A stretch of 64,000 nt of DNA from Catellatospora methionotrophica. Lineage in GTDB: Bacteria; Actinomycetota; Actinomycetes; Mycobacteriales; Micromonosporaceae. Where the stretch lies: contig NZ_JAAOTJ010000017.1 of NCBI RefSeq assembly GCF_011297335.1, positions 94,016 to 158,015 on the forward strand. Direction: 5' to 3'. The stretch's first letter is position 1, and the number at the start of each line of letters is the position of its first letter. The translations under genes were made by a program, and so were the position numbers. A model generated the notes under the pieces. The model saw only the letters and a list, made by a program, of their open reading frames with translations, searched no databases and was not told the DNA's origin. Shown piece after piece: positions 38,101-45,008 of this stretch.

Positions 38101-39596
38101 GGGCGCAGCTCGGCGAAGGCCGTCGACGGGTAGCGCCCGGCCAGCATGTCCAGCACCGCGTGCAGCGCCGACTCGGGCAGCGCCGCGAACGGCGCGGCCC
38201 GGCGCACCAGCGTGGACAGCTCGGCGACGGTCCACTCGTCCAGCGCCGTCATCGCCACGATGTGCTGCGCCAGCACGTCCAGGGGGCTGGTCGGGAAGGC
38301 CAGCGGCTCCAGCCGGCCCGCACTCATCCGGGTCGCGACCACCGCACAGGACAGCAGGTCGCCACGGTGCGTCGGGAACACCACCCCGCGCGAGACCGCG
38401 CCGACCTGGTGCCCGGCCCGGCCGACCCGCTGCAGCCCCGAGGCCACGCTCGGCGGTGCGCCGACCTGCACGACCAGGTCGACCGCGCCCATGTCGATGC
38501 CGAGTTCGAGGCTGGAGGTGGCCACCACGGCGGGCAGCCGCCCGGACTTGAGCTCCTCCTCGATCTGCTTGCGCTCCTCCTTTGAGACCGAACCGTGGTG
38601 TGCGCGGGCGATCTGCGGGGCCGCGCCGTACGCCGCGCCGGACTGGGCCATGATCTGCGCGGGTGGCGGCACCGCCGTGACCAGCCGCTCGGCCGCCAGC
38701 TCGTTGAGCCGGGCACACAGGCGCTCCGCGCCGCGGCGGGAGTTGGTGAACACGATCGTGCTGCGGTGCTCGCCGATCAGCTCGAACACCCGCTCCTCGA
38801 CGGCGGGCCAGATCGAGGCCCGGCGCGGGCCCTCGTCGTCGGGCCGCCCCTCGTCGAGCGCGGTCATGTCCTCGACCGGGACCTCGACGCTGACCTCGAT
38901 GGTCTTGGCGGACTTCGGCTGCACCACCCGCACCGGTGCGGCCCCGCCGAGGAACTGCGCCGCAGCCTCCACGGGTTCGACGGTCGCGGACAGGCCGATG
39001 CGCTGCGCGGGCTTGGCCAGCAGCGCGTCCAGGCGCTCCAGCGACAGGGCCAGGTGCGCGCCGCGTTTGGTGCCGGTGACCGCGTGCACCTCGTCGACGA
39101 TCACCGTCTCCACGCCCCGCAGTGACTCCCGTGCCTGCGAGGTGAGCAGCAGGAACAGCGACTCGGGCGTGGTGATCAGGATGTCGGGCGGGCGGCGGTT
39201 GAAGGTGCGTCGTTCGTCCGCCGGGGTGTCACCCGTACGCATGCCGACCGTGATGTCCGGTTCTTTGAGGCCGAGCCGCGTCGCCGCGTGGCGGATGCCG
39301 GTGAGCGGGGTGCGCAGGTTGCGTTCCACGTCGACGGCCAGGGCCTTGAGCGGGCTGACGTACAGCACGCGGCAGCGCCGGGTGGGGTCCTCGGGCAGCG
39401 GCTCGTGGGCGAGGCGGTCCAGCGCCCACAGGAACGCGGCGAGGGTCTTTCCGGAGCCGGTCGGGGCCACCACCAGGGCGTGGTCGCCCGCGCTGACGGC
39501 TCTCCACGCGCCCGCCTGGGCCGGGGTGGGGGCGGCGAAGGCCGCGTCGAACCAGGCCTGCGTGGCAGGGCCGAACGGGGCGGCGGGCGTGTTCAT
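35151..39596 (-). CDS. lhr: Lhr-type ATP-dependent helicase
   Basis: A 1481-residue superfamily 2 helicase, full length for bacterial Lhr, implicated in DNA repair and induced by mitomycin-type damage in mycobacteria. The Walker A is APTGSGKT (44-51), Walker B DEVH (168-171), and SAT and the C-terminal helicase motifs QRVGRAGHQ are clear. The winged-helix and large C-terminal beta-barrel domains follow. ATG 39596 is preferred to the adjacent TTG. The gene lies 97 bases upstream of the acyltransferase gene, same strand. Confidence 0.95.
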   Translation of the reverse strand: MNTPAAPFGPATQAWFDAAFAAPTPAQAGAWRAVSAGDHALVVAPTGSGKTLAAFLWALDRLAHEPLPEDPTRRCRVLYVSPLKALAVDVERNLRTPLTGIRHAATRLGLKEPDITVGMRTGDTPADERRTFNRRPPDILITTPESLFLLLTSQARESLRGVETVIVDEVHAVTGTKRGAHLALSLERLDALLAKPAQRIGLSATVEPVEAAAQFLGGAAPVRVVQPKSAKTIEVSVEVPVEDMTALDEGRPDDEGPRRASIWPAVEERVFELIGEHRSTIVFTNSRRGAERLCARLNELAAERLVTAVPPPAQIMAQSGAAYGAAPQIARAHHGSVSKEERKQIEEELKSGRLPAVVATSSLELGIDMGAVDLVVQVGAPPSVASGLQRVGRAGHQVGAVSRGVVFPTHRGDLLSCAVVATRMSAGRLEPLAFPTSPLDVLAQHIVAMTALDEWTVAELSTLVRRAAPFAALPESALHAVLDMLAGRYPSTAFAELRPRIVWDRAADKLTGRPGNQRLAVTSGGTIPDRGLFGVFLAGSEKASRVGELDEEMVYESRVGDVFALGTSSWRIEDITPDRVLVSPAPGQPARLPFWKGDQAGRPVALGKALGAFLRNPTGMENLDPAAVANLTAYLEEQRAATRHLPDDRTVLVERFRDELGDWRIVLHNVLGAPVNAPWALAIGQRLRERYGVDAQVHAADDGIVVRLPETAEEPPGADLFAFDADEIEPLVAETVGGSALFASRFRECAARSLLLPRRDPGRRQPLWQQRQRAAQLLDVAREYPDFPVTLEAARECLRDVFDLPSLAAMMRDIASRKIRMIEVSTPQPSPFARSLLFGYVGAFLYGEDTPLAERRAAALALDPTLLGELLGRVELRELLDPEVIEATALRLRWTDRRVRDAEDTVEMLRQLGDLAPDELAERGVEPGWLDELARTGRVLAVRVAGQERYIIAEDAGRYRDALGVALPPGLPAAYTAAVADPLLDLISRYARTHGPFRADDTAIRFGLGVAVVEHTLRRLSASGRLVQGEFTASSDGGFIEWCDAEVLRTLRRRSLAALRKEIEPVPPEVLGRFLPAWQHIGRRSEGVDAVAAAIDQIQGVPVPASALERLVLPARVADYRPSYLDELCATGEVVWAGAGQIGGNDGWVVLAFADAAPLLLPPPTELAQTGVHEALLAALGGGALFFRQLADQVEAEHDDLLSALWDLVWAGLVGNDTLAPIRARLSGGGAHRAKPAPGRARYRRPSLTGGRSLSAARGPAHLPAAAGRWHALGERDTDPTARAAALADALLERYGVVIRGAVAAENQPGGFAAVYPVLSALEDRGAARRGYFVEGLGAAQFALPGAVDRLRGYADLRDGTHRALVLAATDPANPYGAALPWPHNTEGHRPGRKAGALVVLVDGALALYVERGGRTLLSFSDDETVMAAAAASLTEAVTSGALGPLTVEKADGESVTGSPLGAALEAAGFRITPRGLRLRG

Positions 39597-39735
39597 CAAC
39601 GCCCATCCTGCCCCTCACCACCGACAATCGCCTGGCACACGTACGCGGTCTCGTACGGGTGATGGCGCAGGTGAGGCGTTAACCACACTCCCCGCAGGGG
39701 TAGGTCCGGTGGATGAGACGGTTTCGTGGGGAGTC

Positions 39736-39765
39736 TTGCCCGGATGCGCCCGAATCGCGTACGGT
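39736..39765 (+). promoter_or_regulatory. Candidate promoter of the 39814 gene
   Basis: TTGCCC (39736-39741) and TACGGT (39760-39765) are separated by 18 bases, a plausible sigma-70-like pair giving a leader of about 40 bases. It lies in the 217-base divergent gap next to lhr. Confidence 0.5.
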
Positions 39766-39813
39766 CTTGCTCACGATGAGTAGTCCATCGAACACGGTGT
39801 GCGGAGGGTAGGC

Positions 39814-40197
39814 ATGACCGAACGACAGACCACACCGGCAGTCGACAGGAAGAACAGCCGCCACGAATCGGACGTCCTGCTGCGGCAGCTCGACGGGCAC
39901 CTCGCCCGGCTGCAGGCAGGCCAGTCCCCGACGACGCAGCACTCCGGCCACGAACTGGCCCTGGCCGAGCGCATCGCGGCGCACCTGCGCCAGCTGATCC
40001 GCGACACGGTGCGCGCCAGCGCCGTCGACCGGGCCCGCGTACGGGCCGCCGTGCACTACTTCGTGGTCCGCAACCGCGACGCCCGGCACCCGCACACCCA
40101 CGCCCGCCCCGCGCACGTGGACGTGTGGGTGGTCAACGACATCATCCGCGACCTCGGCCGCCACGACCTGCTCATCCCGGAGCCGGCCGTCGCCTGA
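39814..40197 (+). CDS. Hypothetical protein, 127 residues
   Basis: ATG 39814 has GCGGAGGG upstream. The soluble protein is Arg/His-rich (MTERQTTPAVDRKNSRHESD, then HLRQLIRDTVRASAVDRARVRAAVHYFVVRNRDARHP split here: HLRQLIRDTVRASAVDR and RVRAAVHYFVVRNRD). It is predicted mostly helical. I do not recognise a family. It is divergent from lhr, followed by the family E palindrome and convergent with a LysE exporter. Confidence 0.65.
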   Translation: MTERQTTPAVDRKNSRHESDVLLRQLDGHLARLQAGQSPTTQHSGHELALAERIAAHLRQLIRDTVRASAVDRARVRAAVHYFVVRNRDARHPHTHARPAHVDVWVVNDIIRDLGRHDLLIPEPAVA

Positions 40198-40275
40198 CGC
40201 CATCCCGACCCGCCGACGCGCGACCGGCCACCCGCCGACCGCCGTTTTTTATGACCGTCGACCCCGGCCTTCTCA

Positions 40276-40342
40276 TAGACGTTGGCCTATCTGGATGAGT
40301 TCGATCACCGAATTTTCATCCCGATAGGCCAACGTCTTTTTT
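40276..40342. terminator. Family E palindrome, copy 2, with T-tract
   Basis: Arms 40277-40298 and 40316-40337 pair over 22 bases with one mismatch, followed directly by six Ts (40337-40342). Read on the plus strand it has the form of an intrinsic terminator for the 39814 gene. It lies between convergent genes. Confidence 0.8.
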
Positions 40343-40387
40343 GGGGTATGCGGCGCGAGCGGCCCGCCGCACGAGTGGTGGGCGGGG

Positions 40388-41044
40388 TCAGCTCAGCGAG
40401 GAGGTGGCCAGTTTGATGCCGAAGCCGACGAACAGGGCGCCGATGGCGCTGGAGCCCGCCGCGGCGAGCTTGCGCCGGGTGCGGAACGCGGCGGCCAGCC
40501 GGTTGCCGCTGAAGATCAGCGCGCTGAGGTAGAGCGCGCTGCAGATCTGCACGATGATCGCCAGCAGCAGGAACGACACGGCGGGGTACGCGTACCCCGG
40601 GTCGACGAACTGGATGAAGAACGACAGGAAGAACAGGATCGCCTTCGGGTTCATCAGGCTGATCGTGAACGCCCGCCGGAACGCGTCCTCGGTCCTGGGC
40701 GCGGGTTCGGGCGTACTCGCCGCGACCCGGCCCGACGACCGGTCCCGCCAGGCGCGGATCGCGCCGACCAGCATCTTCACGCCGACGAAGCCCAGGTAGG
40801 CGGCACCGGCGTACTTGACGACCATGAACAGCGCGGGCACGGCTCGCAGCAGGGACGCCATACCCGCCGCGGACACCAGCATGAGCACGCCGTCGCCGCA
40901 GAAGACGCCCATCGCCCCGCGGTAGCCCTGACGCACCCCGCGCCGGGCCGCGACGGCGAGCACGTACAGCGAGTTCGGGCCGGGCAGGAGCACGATCGCG
41001 ATCGTGCCGAGGACGAAGGTGTACAGGTCCGTAACGCCGAGCAT
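40388..41044 (-). CDS. LysE family translocator, LeuE-like
   Basis: A 218-residue amino acid exporter with six predicted helices. The LysE/RhtB signature LPGPNSLYVLAVAARRGVRQGYRGAMGVFCGD is present (given here in parts: LPGPNSLYVLAVAARRG, RQGYRGAMGVFCGD), and the segment FRRAFTISLMNPKAILFFLSFF is typical. GPNSLYVL resembles LeuE-type leucine exporters, but the substrate is uncertain. ATG 41044 is the only good start. Confidence 0.9.
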   Translation of the reverse strand: MLGVTDLYTFVLGTIAIVLLPGPNSLYVLAVAARRGVRQGYRGAMGVFCGDGVLMLVSAAGMASLLRAVPALFMVVKYAGAAYLGFVGVKMLVGAIRAWRDRSSGRVAASTPEPAPRTEDAFRRAFTISLMNPKAILFFLSFFIQFVDPGYAYPAVSFLLLAIIVQICSALYLSALIFSGNRLAAAFRTRRKLAAAGSSAIGALFVGFGIKLATSSLS

Positions 41045-41127
41045 GCCTTACATCTTCGCCCGCCGGACCTGCCCGCTGCCTCAGCCGACAGGACACCGCG
41101 AACGTGCCCTGCGTCACGGCCCGGCCG

Positions 41128-42366
41128 CTACGTCACCGGGTGTCCCCGTGAGGTCAGGCGGGTGCGGGCGGCGGGCCACTCGGCGGCGAGCATGGAGAAG
41201 GTGACGGTGTCGCGCCACTGGCCGTCGTGGTGCATGCGGTGGTGGCGGGTCAGGCCCTCGCGGACGGCGCCGAGGCGGGCGATGGCGGCCTGGGAGCGGT
41301 GGTTCTTGCTGTGGGTGTGCCATTCGACGCGTTCGGCGCCGAGGACGTCGAAGGCGCGGGTCAGCAGGAGCAGCTTGGACTCGCTGTTCACGCCGGTGCG
41401 CCAGGCCTGGCGGCCCAGGAAGGTGTGGCCGATGCCGAGCTGGCGCTGCACGGTGTCGATGGCGTAGTACGACGTGGTGCCGAGGATCTCGCCGGTGGCG
41501 GTGGCGCGCTGCACCCACGGGACCCGCTCGCCGCGGGCCTGCATGGCCAGGGCGTCCGAGACGACGGCGGCCATCTCCGCACGGCTGCGCGGAGCGGGCT
41601 TGTACAGCCAGCGCCACACCTCCTCGTCGTTGCCGGCGGCGGCGTACAGGCCGTCGACGTGGGACATGTCCAGCGGCTCCAGGGTGACCACCGCGCCGCG
41701 CAGCACCACCGGCTCGTGCCACGGGGTGCGGTCGGTGCGCAGGTAGGCGGGTGCGGGCACGGTGACGCCGGGCGCGGGTTCGGCCGCGCCGGCGGTGACC
41801 CGCAACGGCAGCACGCCCGCCCAGTACGGCAGGGACAGGTCCTCCTCGTCGTCGCCCGCGGTGCCGGTGCGGGCGCGCACGGACACCTCGTCGAGGGGGA
41901 GTGCGAGCAGCGCCGTCTGGGCCAGCTCCTTGGCCGACGGCGGGCGGGTGCGGGCGGCGTGGCCCTCGCCGATCTTCTCGGCCAGCGCGGTGAACACGCG
42001 CAGCTTCTCCTGCTCGTCGGTGACCAGGGTGGCGGTGCCGTGGGCGATGACCGAGCGGTAGTTGGCGCTGTGGTGGAACTGCGAGCGAGCCAGCACCAGG
42101 CCGTCCAGGTGGGTCACACAGGCGGCCACGCGCAGCCCGGTGCGCGCCTGCAGGCCCATCCGGCCGCCGCTGGAGCCGTGCAGGTAGAGCGTGTCGCCCA
42201 CGCGTACGTGCAGGGTGGGCAGGGCGCGGGGCTCGCCGTCGAGCACGAAGGACAGGGTGCAGTGCCAGGCTTCGTCGAGGATCGCGTGCGCGGCGTCGCG
42301 CTCGTAGGACATGCGCTCGCGCATCCGCAGCGCGGTGGTGCGCGGGGTCTGCGGGTAGGTGGTCAC
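41128..42366 (-). CDS. Fusion of PNPOx-like flavin-binding domain and GNAT acetyltransferase
   Basis: A 412-residue two-domain protein. Residues about 1-215 form a split-barrel FMN-binding fold of the pyridoxamine 5'-phosphate oxidase-like / NimA group (DEAWHCTLSFVLDGEPRALP, LYLHGSSGGRMG). Residues about 220-410 form a RimJ-type GNAT (VVLRGAVVTLEPLDMSHVDGLY, then SKNHRSQAAIARLGAVREG). GTG 42366 is preceded by AAGGAGG. It is divergent from a MocR-type regulator, with a 14-bp palindrome overlapping both promoters. The combined activity is unknown. Confidence 0.85.
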   Translation of the reverse strand: MTTYPQTPRTTALRMRERMSYERDAAHAILDEAWHCTLSFVLDGEPRALPTLHVRVGDTLYLHGSSGGRMGLQARTGLRVAACVTHLDGLVLARSQFHHSANYRSVIAHGTATLVTDEQEKLRVFTALAEKIGEGHAARTRPPSAKELAQTALLALPLDEVSVRARTGTAGDDEEDLSLPYWAGVLPLRVTAGAAEPAPGVTVPAPAYLRTDRTPWHEPVVLRGAVVTLEPLDMSHVDGLYAAAGNDEEVWRWLYKPAPRSRAEMAAVVSDALAMQARGERVPWVQRATATGEILGTTSYYAIDTVQRQLGIGHTFLGRQAWRTGVNSESKLLLLTRAFDVLGAERVEWHTHSKNHRSQAAIARLGAVREGLTRHHRMHHDGQWRDTVTFSMLAAEWPAARTRLTSRGHPVT

Positions 42367-42388
42367 GCCCGCCTCCTTGACTCGAATA

Positions 42389-42402
42389 ATGTACTAGTAC
42401 AT
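42389..42402. promoter_or_regulatory. Palindromic operator between the fusion gene and mocR-like gene
   Basis: ATGTACTAGTACAT is a perfect 14-bp palindrome in the 46-base divergent gap. On the minus strand it overlaps TACATT, a possible -10; on the plus strand it abuts CATACT seven bases before GTG 42413. It is the likely binding site of the MocR-type regulator and would control both directions. Confidence 0.65.
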
Positions 42403-42412
42403 ACTTGGCTTT

Positions 42413-43744
42413 GTGACAGTACGATATCCGATCACCGGGGGCACGGCAACGGCGATCGCGACCTGCGTGGAGGAGGGCGTACGCCGCGGCGCGCTCGCGC
42501 CCGGCGACGCGCTGCCCAGCGTGCGGGCCCTGGCCGAGGAACTGTCCGTCAGCCCGGCCACCGTCGCGGCCGCCTACCAGCGGCTACGTGACCGGGGCAT
42601 CGTGCTCACGGCGGGCCGCCACGGCACCCGCGTGCGCCCCGTCACGCCGATCGCGACCGGCCCGGCGGCCCGCGCCGTGCCGCTGCCTGCGGGCATCCGG
42701 GACCTGTCCGACGGCGAGCCGAACCCGGCCCTGCTACCCGACCTCGCCCCGGTGCTGCGGCAGGTCGCCGACGCGATCGACGCGGGCGCGGCCCCGTTGC
42801 GGTATGCCGACGCCGGGCCGCTGCCCGAACTGATCGAGCACGCCCGGACCCGGCTGCCCGCGCTGCCGGACGGTGCGGCGTACACCGTGGTGGGTGGGGC
42901 TTTGGACGGTATCGACCGGCTGCTCGGGGCGCGGTTGCGGGCCGGGGACCGGGTGGCGGTCGAGGATCCGGGGTGGGGTGCGCTGCTGCACCTGATCGCG
43001 GCGCTCGGGCTGGTGCCGGTCTCGATGCCGGTCGACGAGCAGGGGCCGCTGCCGGAGGGGGTGCGGGCGGCCGTGGCGGCGGGCGTACGAGCGGCGGTGA
43101 TCACGACGCGGGCGCAGAACCCGACGGGCGCGGCGGTCGGCGAGCAGCGGGCACGGGAGCTGCGGCCACTGCTGCGGGACGTGTTCGTGATCGAGGACGA
43201 CCACGCGGGTGAGCTGGCCGCGGTGCCGTCCCATCCGGTGGCGGGCGGGGAGCACTGGGCGTTCGTGCGCAGCGCGAGCAAGCCGTACGGGCCCGACCTG
43301 CGGTGCGCGGTGATCGCGGGCGACCCGGAGACGGTGTCGCGGGTGGCGGGGCGGGCGCGGCTCGGGCCGGGGTGGGTTTCCGGGCTGCTCCAGCGGACGC
43401 TGCTCGGGCTGTGGCGGGACCCGGCGGCGGAGCGGGCGGTGGCCGAGGCCGGGCGGGTGTACGACGATCGTCGCGACGGACTGGTCGAGGCGCTGCGGCG
43501 GCGGGGGGTCGCCGCGCGGGGGCGGACCGGGATCAACGTGTGGGTGCCGGTGCCCGACGAGACAGGGGCGGTGACCGCGCTGCGCGACGCGGGGTACGCG
43601 GTGGTGCCGGGGCACGTCTACCGGACCGCGACGGGACCGGGGATCCGGATCACCATCGCGTCGCTGAGCGCCGACGAGGTCGAGCCGCTGGCTGAGGCGG
43701 TGGCCGCCGCTGTACTGCCGTCAACGGGGGCGGTGCTGCGCTGA
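42413..43744 (+). CDS. MocR-type GntR regulator with aminotransferase domain
   Basis: A 443-residue regulator. The N-terminal winged helix (ALPSVRALAEELSVSPATVAAAYQRL) is followed by a class I aminotransferase fold with the PLP lysine in RSASKPYGPDLR. MocR proteins sense PLP or amines through this domain and often regulate vitamin B6 or amino acid genes divergently transcribed. The divergent partner here has a PNPOx-like fold. It may bind PLP directly. A family E palindrome lies downstream. Confidence 0.92.
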   Translation: MTVRYPITGGTATAIATCVEEGVRRGALAPGDALPSVRALAEELSVSPATVAAAYQRLRDRGIVLTAGRHGTRVRPVTPIATGPAARAVPLPAGIRDLSDGEPNPALLPDLAPVLRQVADAIDAGAAPLRYADAGPLPELIEHARTRLPALPDGAAYTVVGGALDGIDRLLGARLRAGDRVAVEDPGWGALLHLIAALGLVPVSMPVDEQGPLPEGVRAAVAAGVRAAVITTRAQNPTGAAVGEQRARELRPLLRDVFVIEDDHAGELAAVPSHPVAGGEHWAFVRSASKPYGPDLRCAVIAGDPETVSRVAGRARLGPGWVSGLLQRTLLGLWRDPAAERAVAEAGRVYDDRRDGLVEALRRRGVAARGRTGINVWVPVPDETGAVTALRDAGYAVVPGHVYRTATGPGIRITIASLSADEVEPLAEAVAAAVLPSTGAVLR

Positions 43745-43809
43745 GCCGGTGCGGGGCGAGCGAAGCGGAACGGGTCAAGGCGGCGTTGGCCGGGTTCGGG
43801 TCCGTTTTG

Positions 43810-43876
43810 CATAGACGCTGGCCTATTACATCGAGTTTGATCTACGAATAATCGATGTAATAGGCCAGCGTCTATG
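43810..43876. repeat. Family E intergenic palindrome, copy 3
   Basis: Perfect 25-base arms 43810-43834 and 43852-43876 (CATAGACGCTGGCCTATTAC at the start). It differs from copy 1 at several arm positions, with matching changes on the other arm. It lies between convergent genes. Confidence 0.92.
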
Positions 43877-43935
43877 GGATGTGAGGCGGGAGTCGGGGTG
43901 GGCGAGCGGGCCGGGGTGGCCCGCTCGCGGGTGGG

Positions 43936-44253
43936 TCAGCCGAAGAGGTCCTCGAAGAAGGACTCGTTGTGCTTCTTGTGCTTCTTGTGGTGGCCGTGGT
44001 CGTCGTAGTGGCGCTGGTCGTGGCGGGCGTACGACGGGTCGGGGTAGCCGTGCTGCTGCGGGGGAGGCGGGGCGGAGTGCTGCTGGCCGCTGGGCTGCTG
44101 GCCGCCGTGCCAGGCGTTCTCCGCCGCGGTCAGCCGCTCCAGCTCGCCACGGTCGAGGAAGATGCCGCGGCACTCGGTGCACTGGTCGACGGTGACGCCG
44201 TTGCGCTCGTACTGCCGCATCTGTCCATGGCATTTCGGGCATGTCATCTGCAT
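43936..44253 (-). CDS. TFIIB-type zinc-ribbon protein
   Basis: A 105-residue protein. Residues 3-46 form a zf-TFIIB ribbon (TCPKCHGQM...VDQCTECRGIFLDRGELERL with four Cys). The rest is a Gln/Pro/His-rich linker and a Lys/His cluster (HGHHKKHKKHNE) ending in ESFFEDLFG. TAGGCT lies seven bases before ATG 44253, suggesting a leaderless start. Metal binding is predicted; function unknown. Confidence 0.88.
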   Translation of the reverse strand: MQMTCPKCHGQMRQYERNGVTVDQCTECRGIFLDRGELERLTAAENAWHGGQQPSGQQHSAPPPPQQHGYPDPSYARHDQRHYDDHGHHKKHKKHNESFFEDLFG

Positions 44254-44337
44254 GGGCCCGAGCCTAGCCAGTCGCGTCCATAGTCGATCATGGGTAATCC
44301 ACGAGCCGGGAGGCGGAGCGGGCCGTACGGTGACGGC

Positions 44338-44844
44338 ATGACGACGTTGCACGGCGAACGGGTCACGCTGCGGCCGGCCGGTCCGGAGGATGTGGACGGC
44401 CTCGCCGCGATCCGGGCCACGCCGGAGGTCCGCGTCCGGTGGCAGGGCGAGGACCTCGCCGCGGAGATCAAGGACGACCTGGCCGATCCCGATCTCGAAC
44501 TGCTCACCATCGAGCACGAGGGCCGGGTCGTCGGCGCCATCCAGTGGCACGAGGAGACCGACGCCATGTACCGCCACGCGGGTATGGACCTCTACCTCGA
44601 CCCCGTGGTGCACGGGCGCGGCCTGGGCTCGGACGCGGTACGCACGCTGTCCCGGCACCTGATCCACGAGATGGGGCACCACCGGCTCGTCATCGACCCC
44701 GCGGCGGACAACACCGCGGCCATCGCCTGCTACGCCAAGGTCGGCTTCCAGCCGGTGGGCGTGATGCGCCGCTACGAACTGGGCCCCGACGGCACCTGGC
44801 ACGACGGCCTCCTCATGGACCTCCTGCCCGAAGACCTCCGCTGA
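44338..44844 (+). CDS. GNAT family N-acetyltransferase, AAC(6')-like
   Basis: A 168-residue GNAT with GMDLYLDPVVHGRGLGSDAVRTL as the acetyl-CoA loop (HGRGLGSDA) and a C-terminal NTAAIACYAKVGFQPVGVMRRYE. That ending resembles aminoglycoside 6'-N-acetyltransferases and the related RimI-like enzymes, but resistance activity cannot be claimed. TACGGT (44326-44331) ends six bases before ATG 44338, a leaderless start. Confidence 0.88.
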   Translation: MTTLHGERVTLRPAGPEDVDGLAAIRATPEVRVRWQGEDLAAEIKDDLADPDLELLTIEHEGRVVGAIQWHEETDAMYRHAGMDLYLDPVVHGRGLGSDAVRTLSRHLIHEMGHHRLVIDPAADNTAAIACYAKVGFQPVGVMRRYELGPDGTWHDGLLMDLLPEDLR

Positions 44845-44860
44845 CCCCGGGCTCACGGGC

Positions 44861-44925
44861 AAGGTCGGCGTTTGGGGTCAGAGGATGTGGTCAGACCCGA
44901 GTTTCTGACCCCAAACGGCGATCTT
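44861..44925. repeat. Family A intergenic palindrome, copy 5
   Basis: Arms 44861-44885 and 44901-44925 with a few mismatches, between the GNAT gene and the MFS gene. Confidence 0.8.
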
Positions 44926-45008
44926 GGGATGGCCGGGGCGGCGCTGGGCGGGGGGATCGGGCAAGGTAGGGGAAGCGTGTACGCCCCTTACGCCCACGGG
45001 AGCCCCTC

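Noticed and set aside
35430..38585. 1051-codon open frame antisense to lhr
   Set aside because: Composition is Gln/Arg/Gly-rich without domains, and lhr on the other strand is complete with all helicase motifs.
44338..44844. GNAT as an aminoglycoside resistance gene
   Set aside because: Only the C-terminal pattern resembles AAC(6') enzymes; GNAT substrate cannot be assigned from that.
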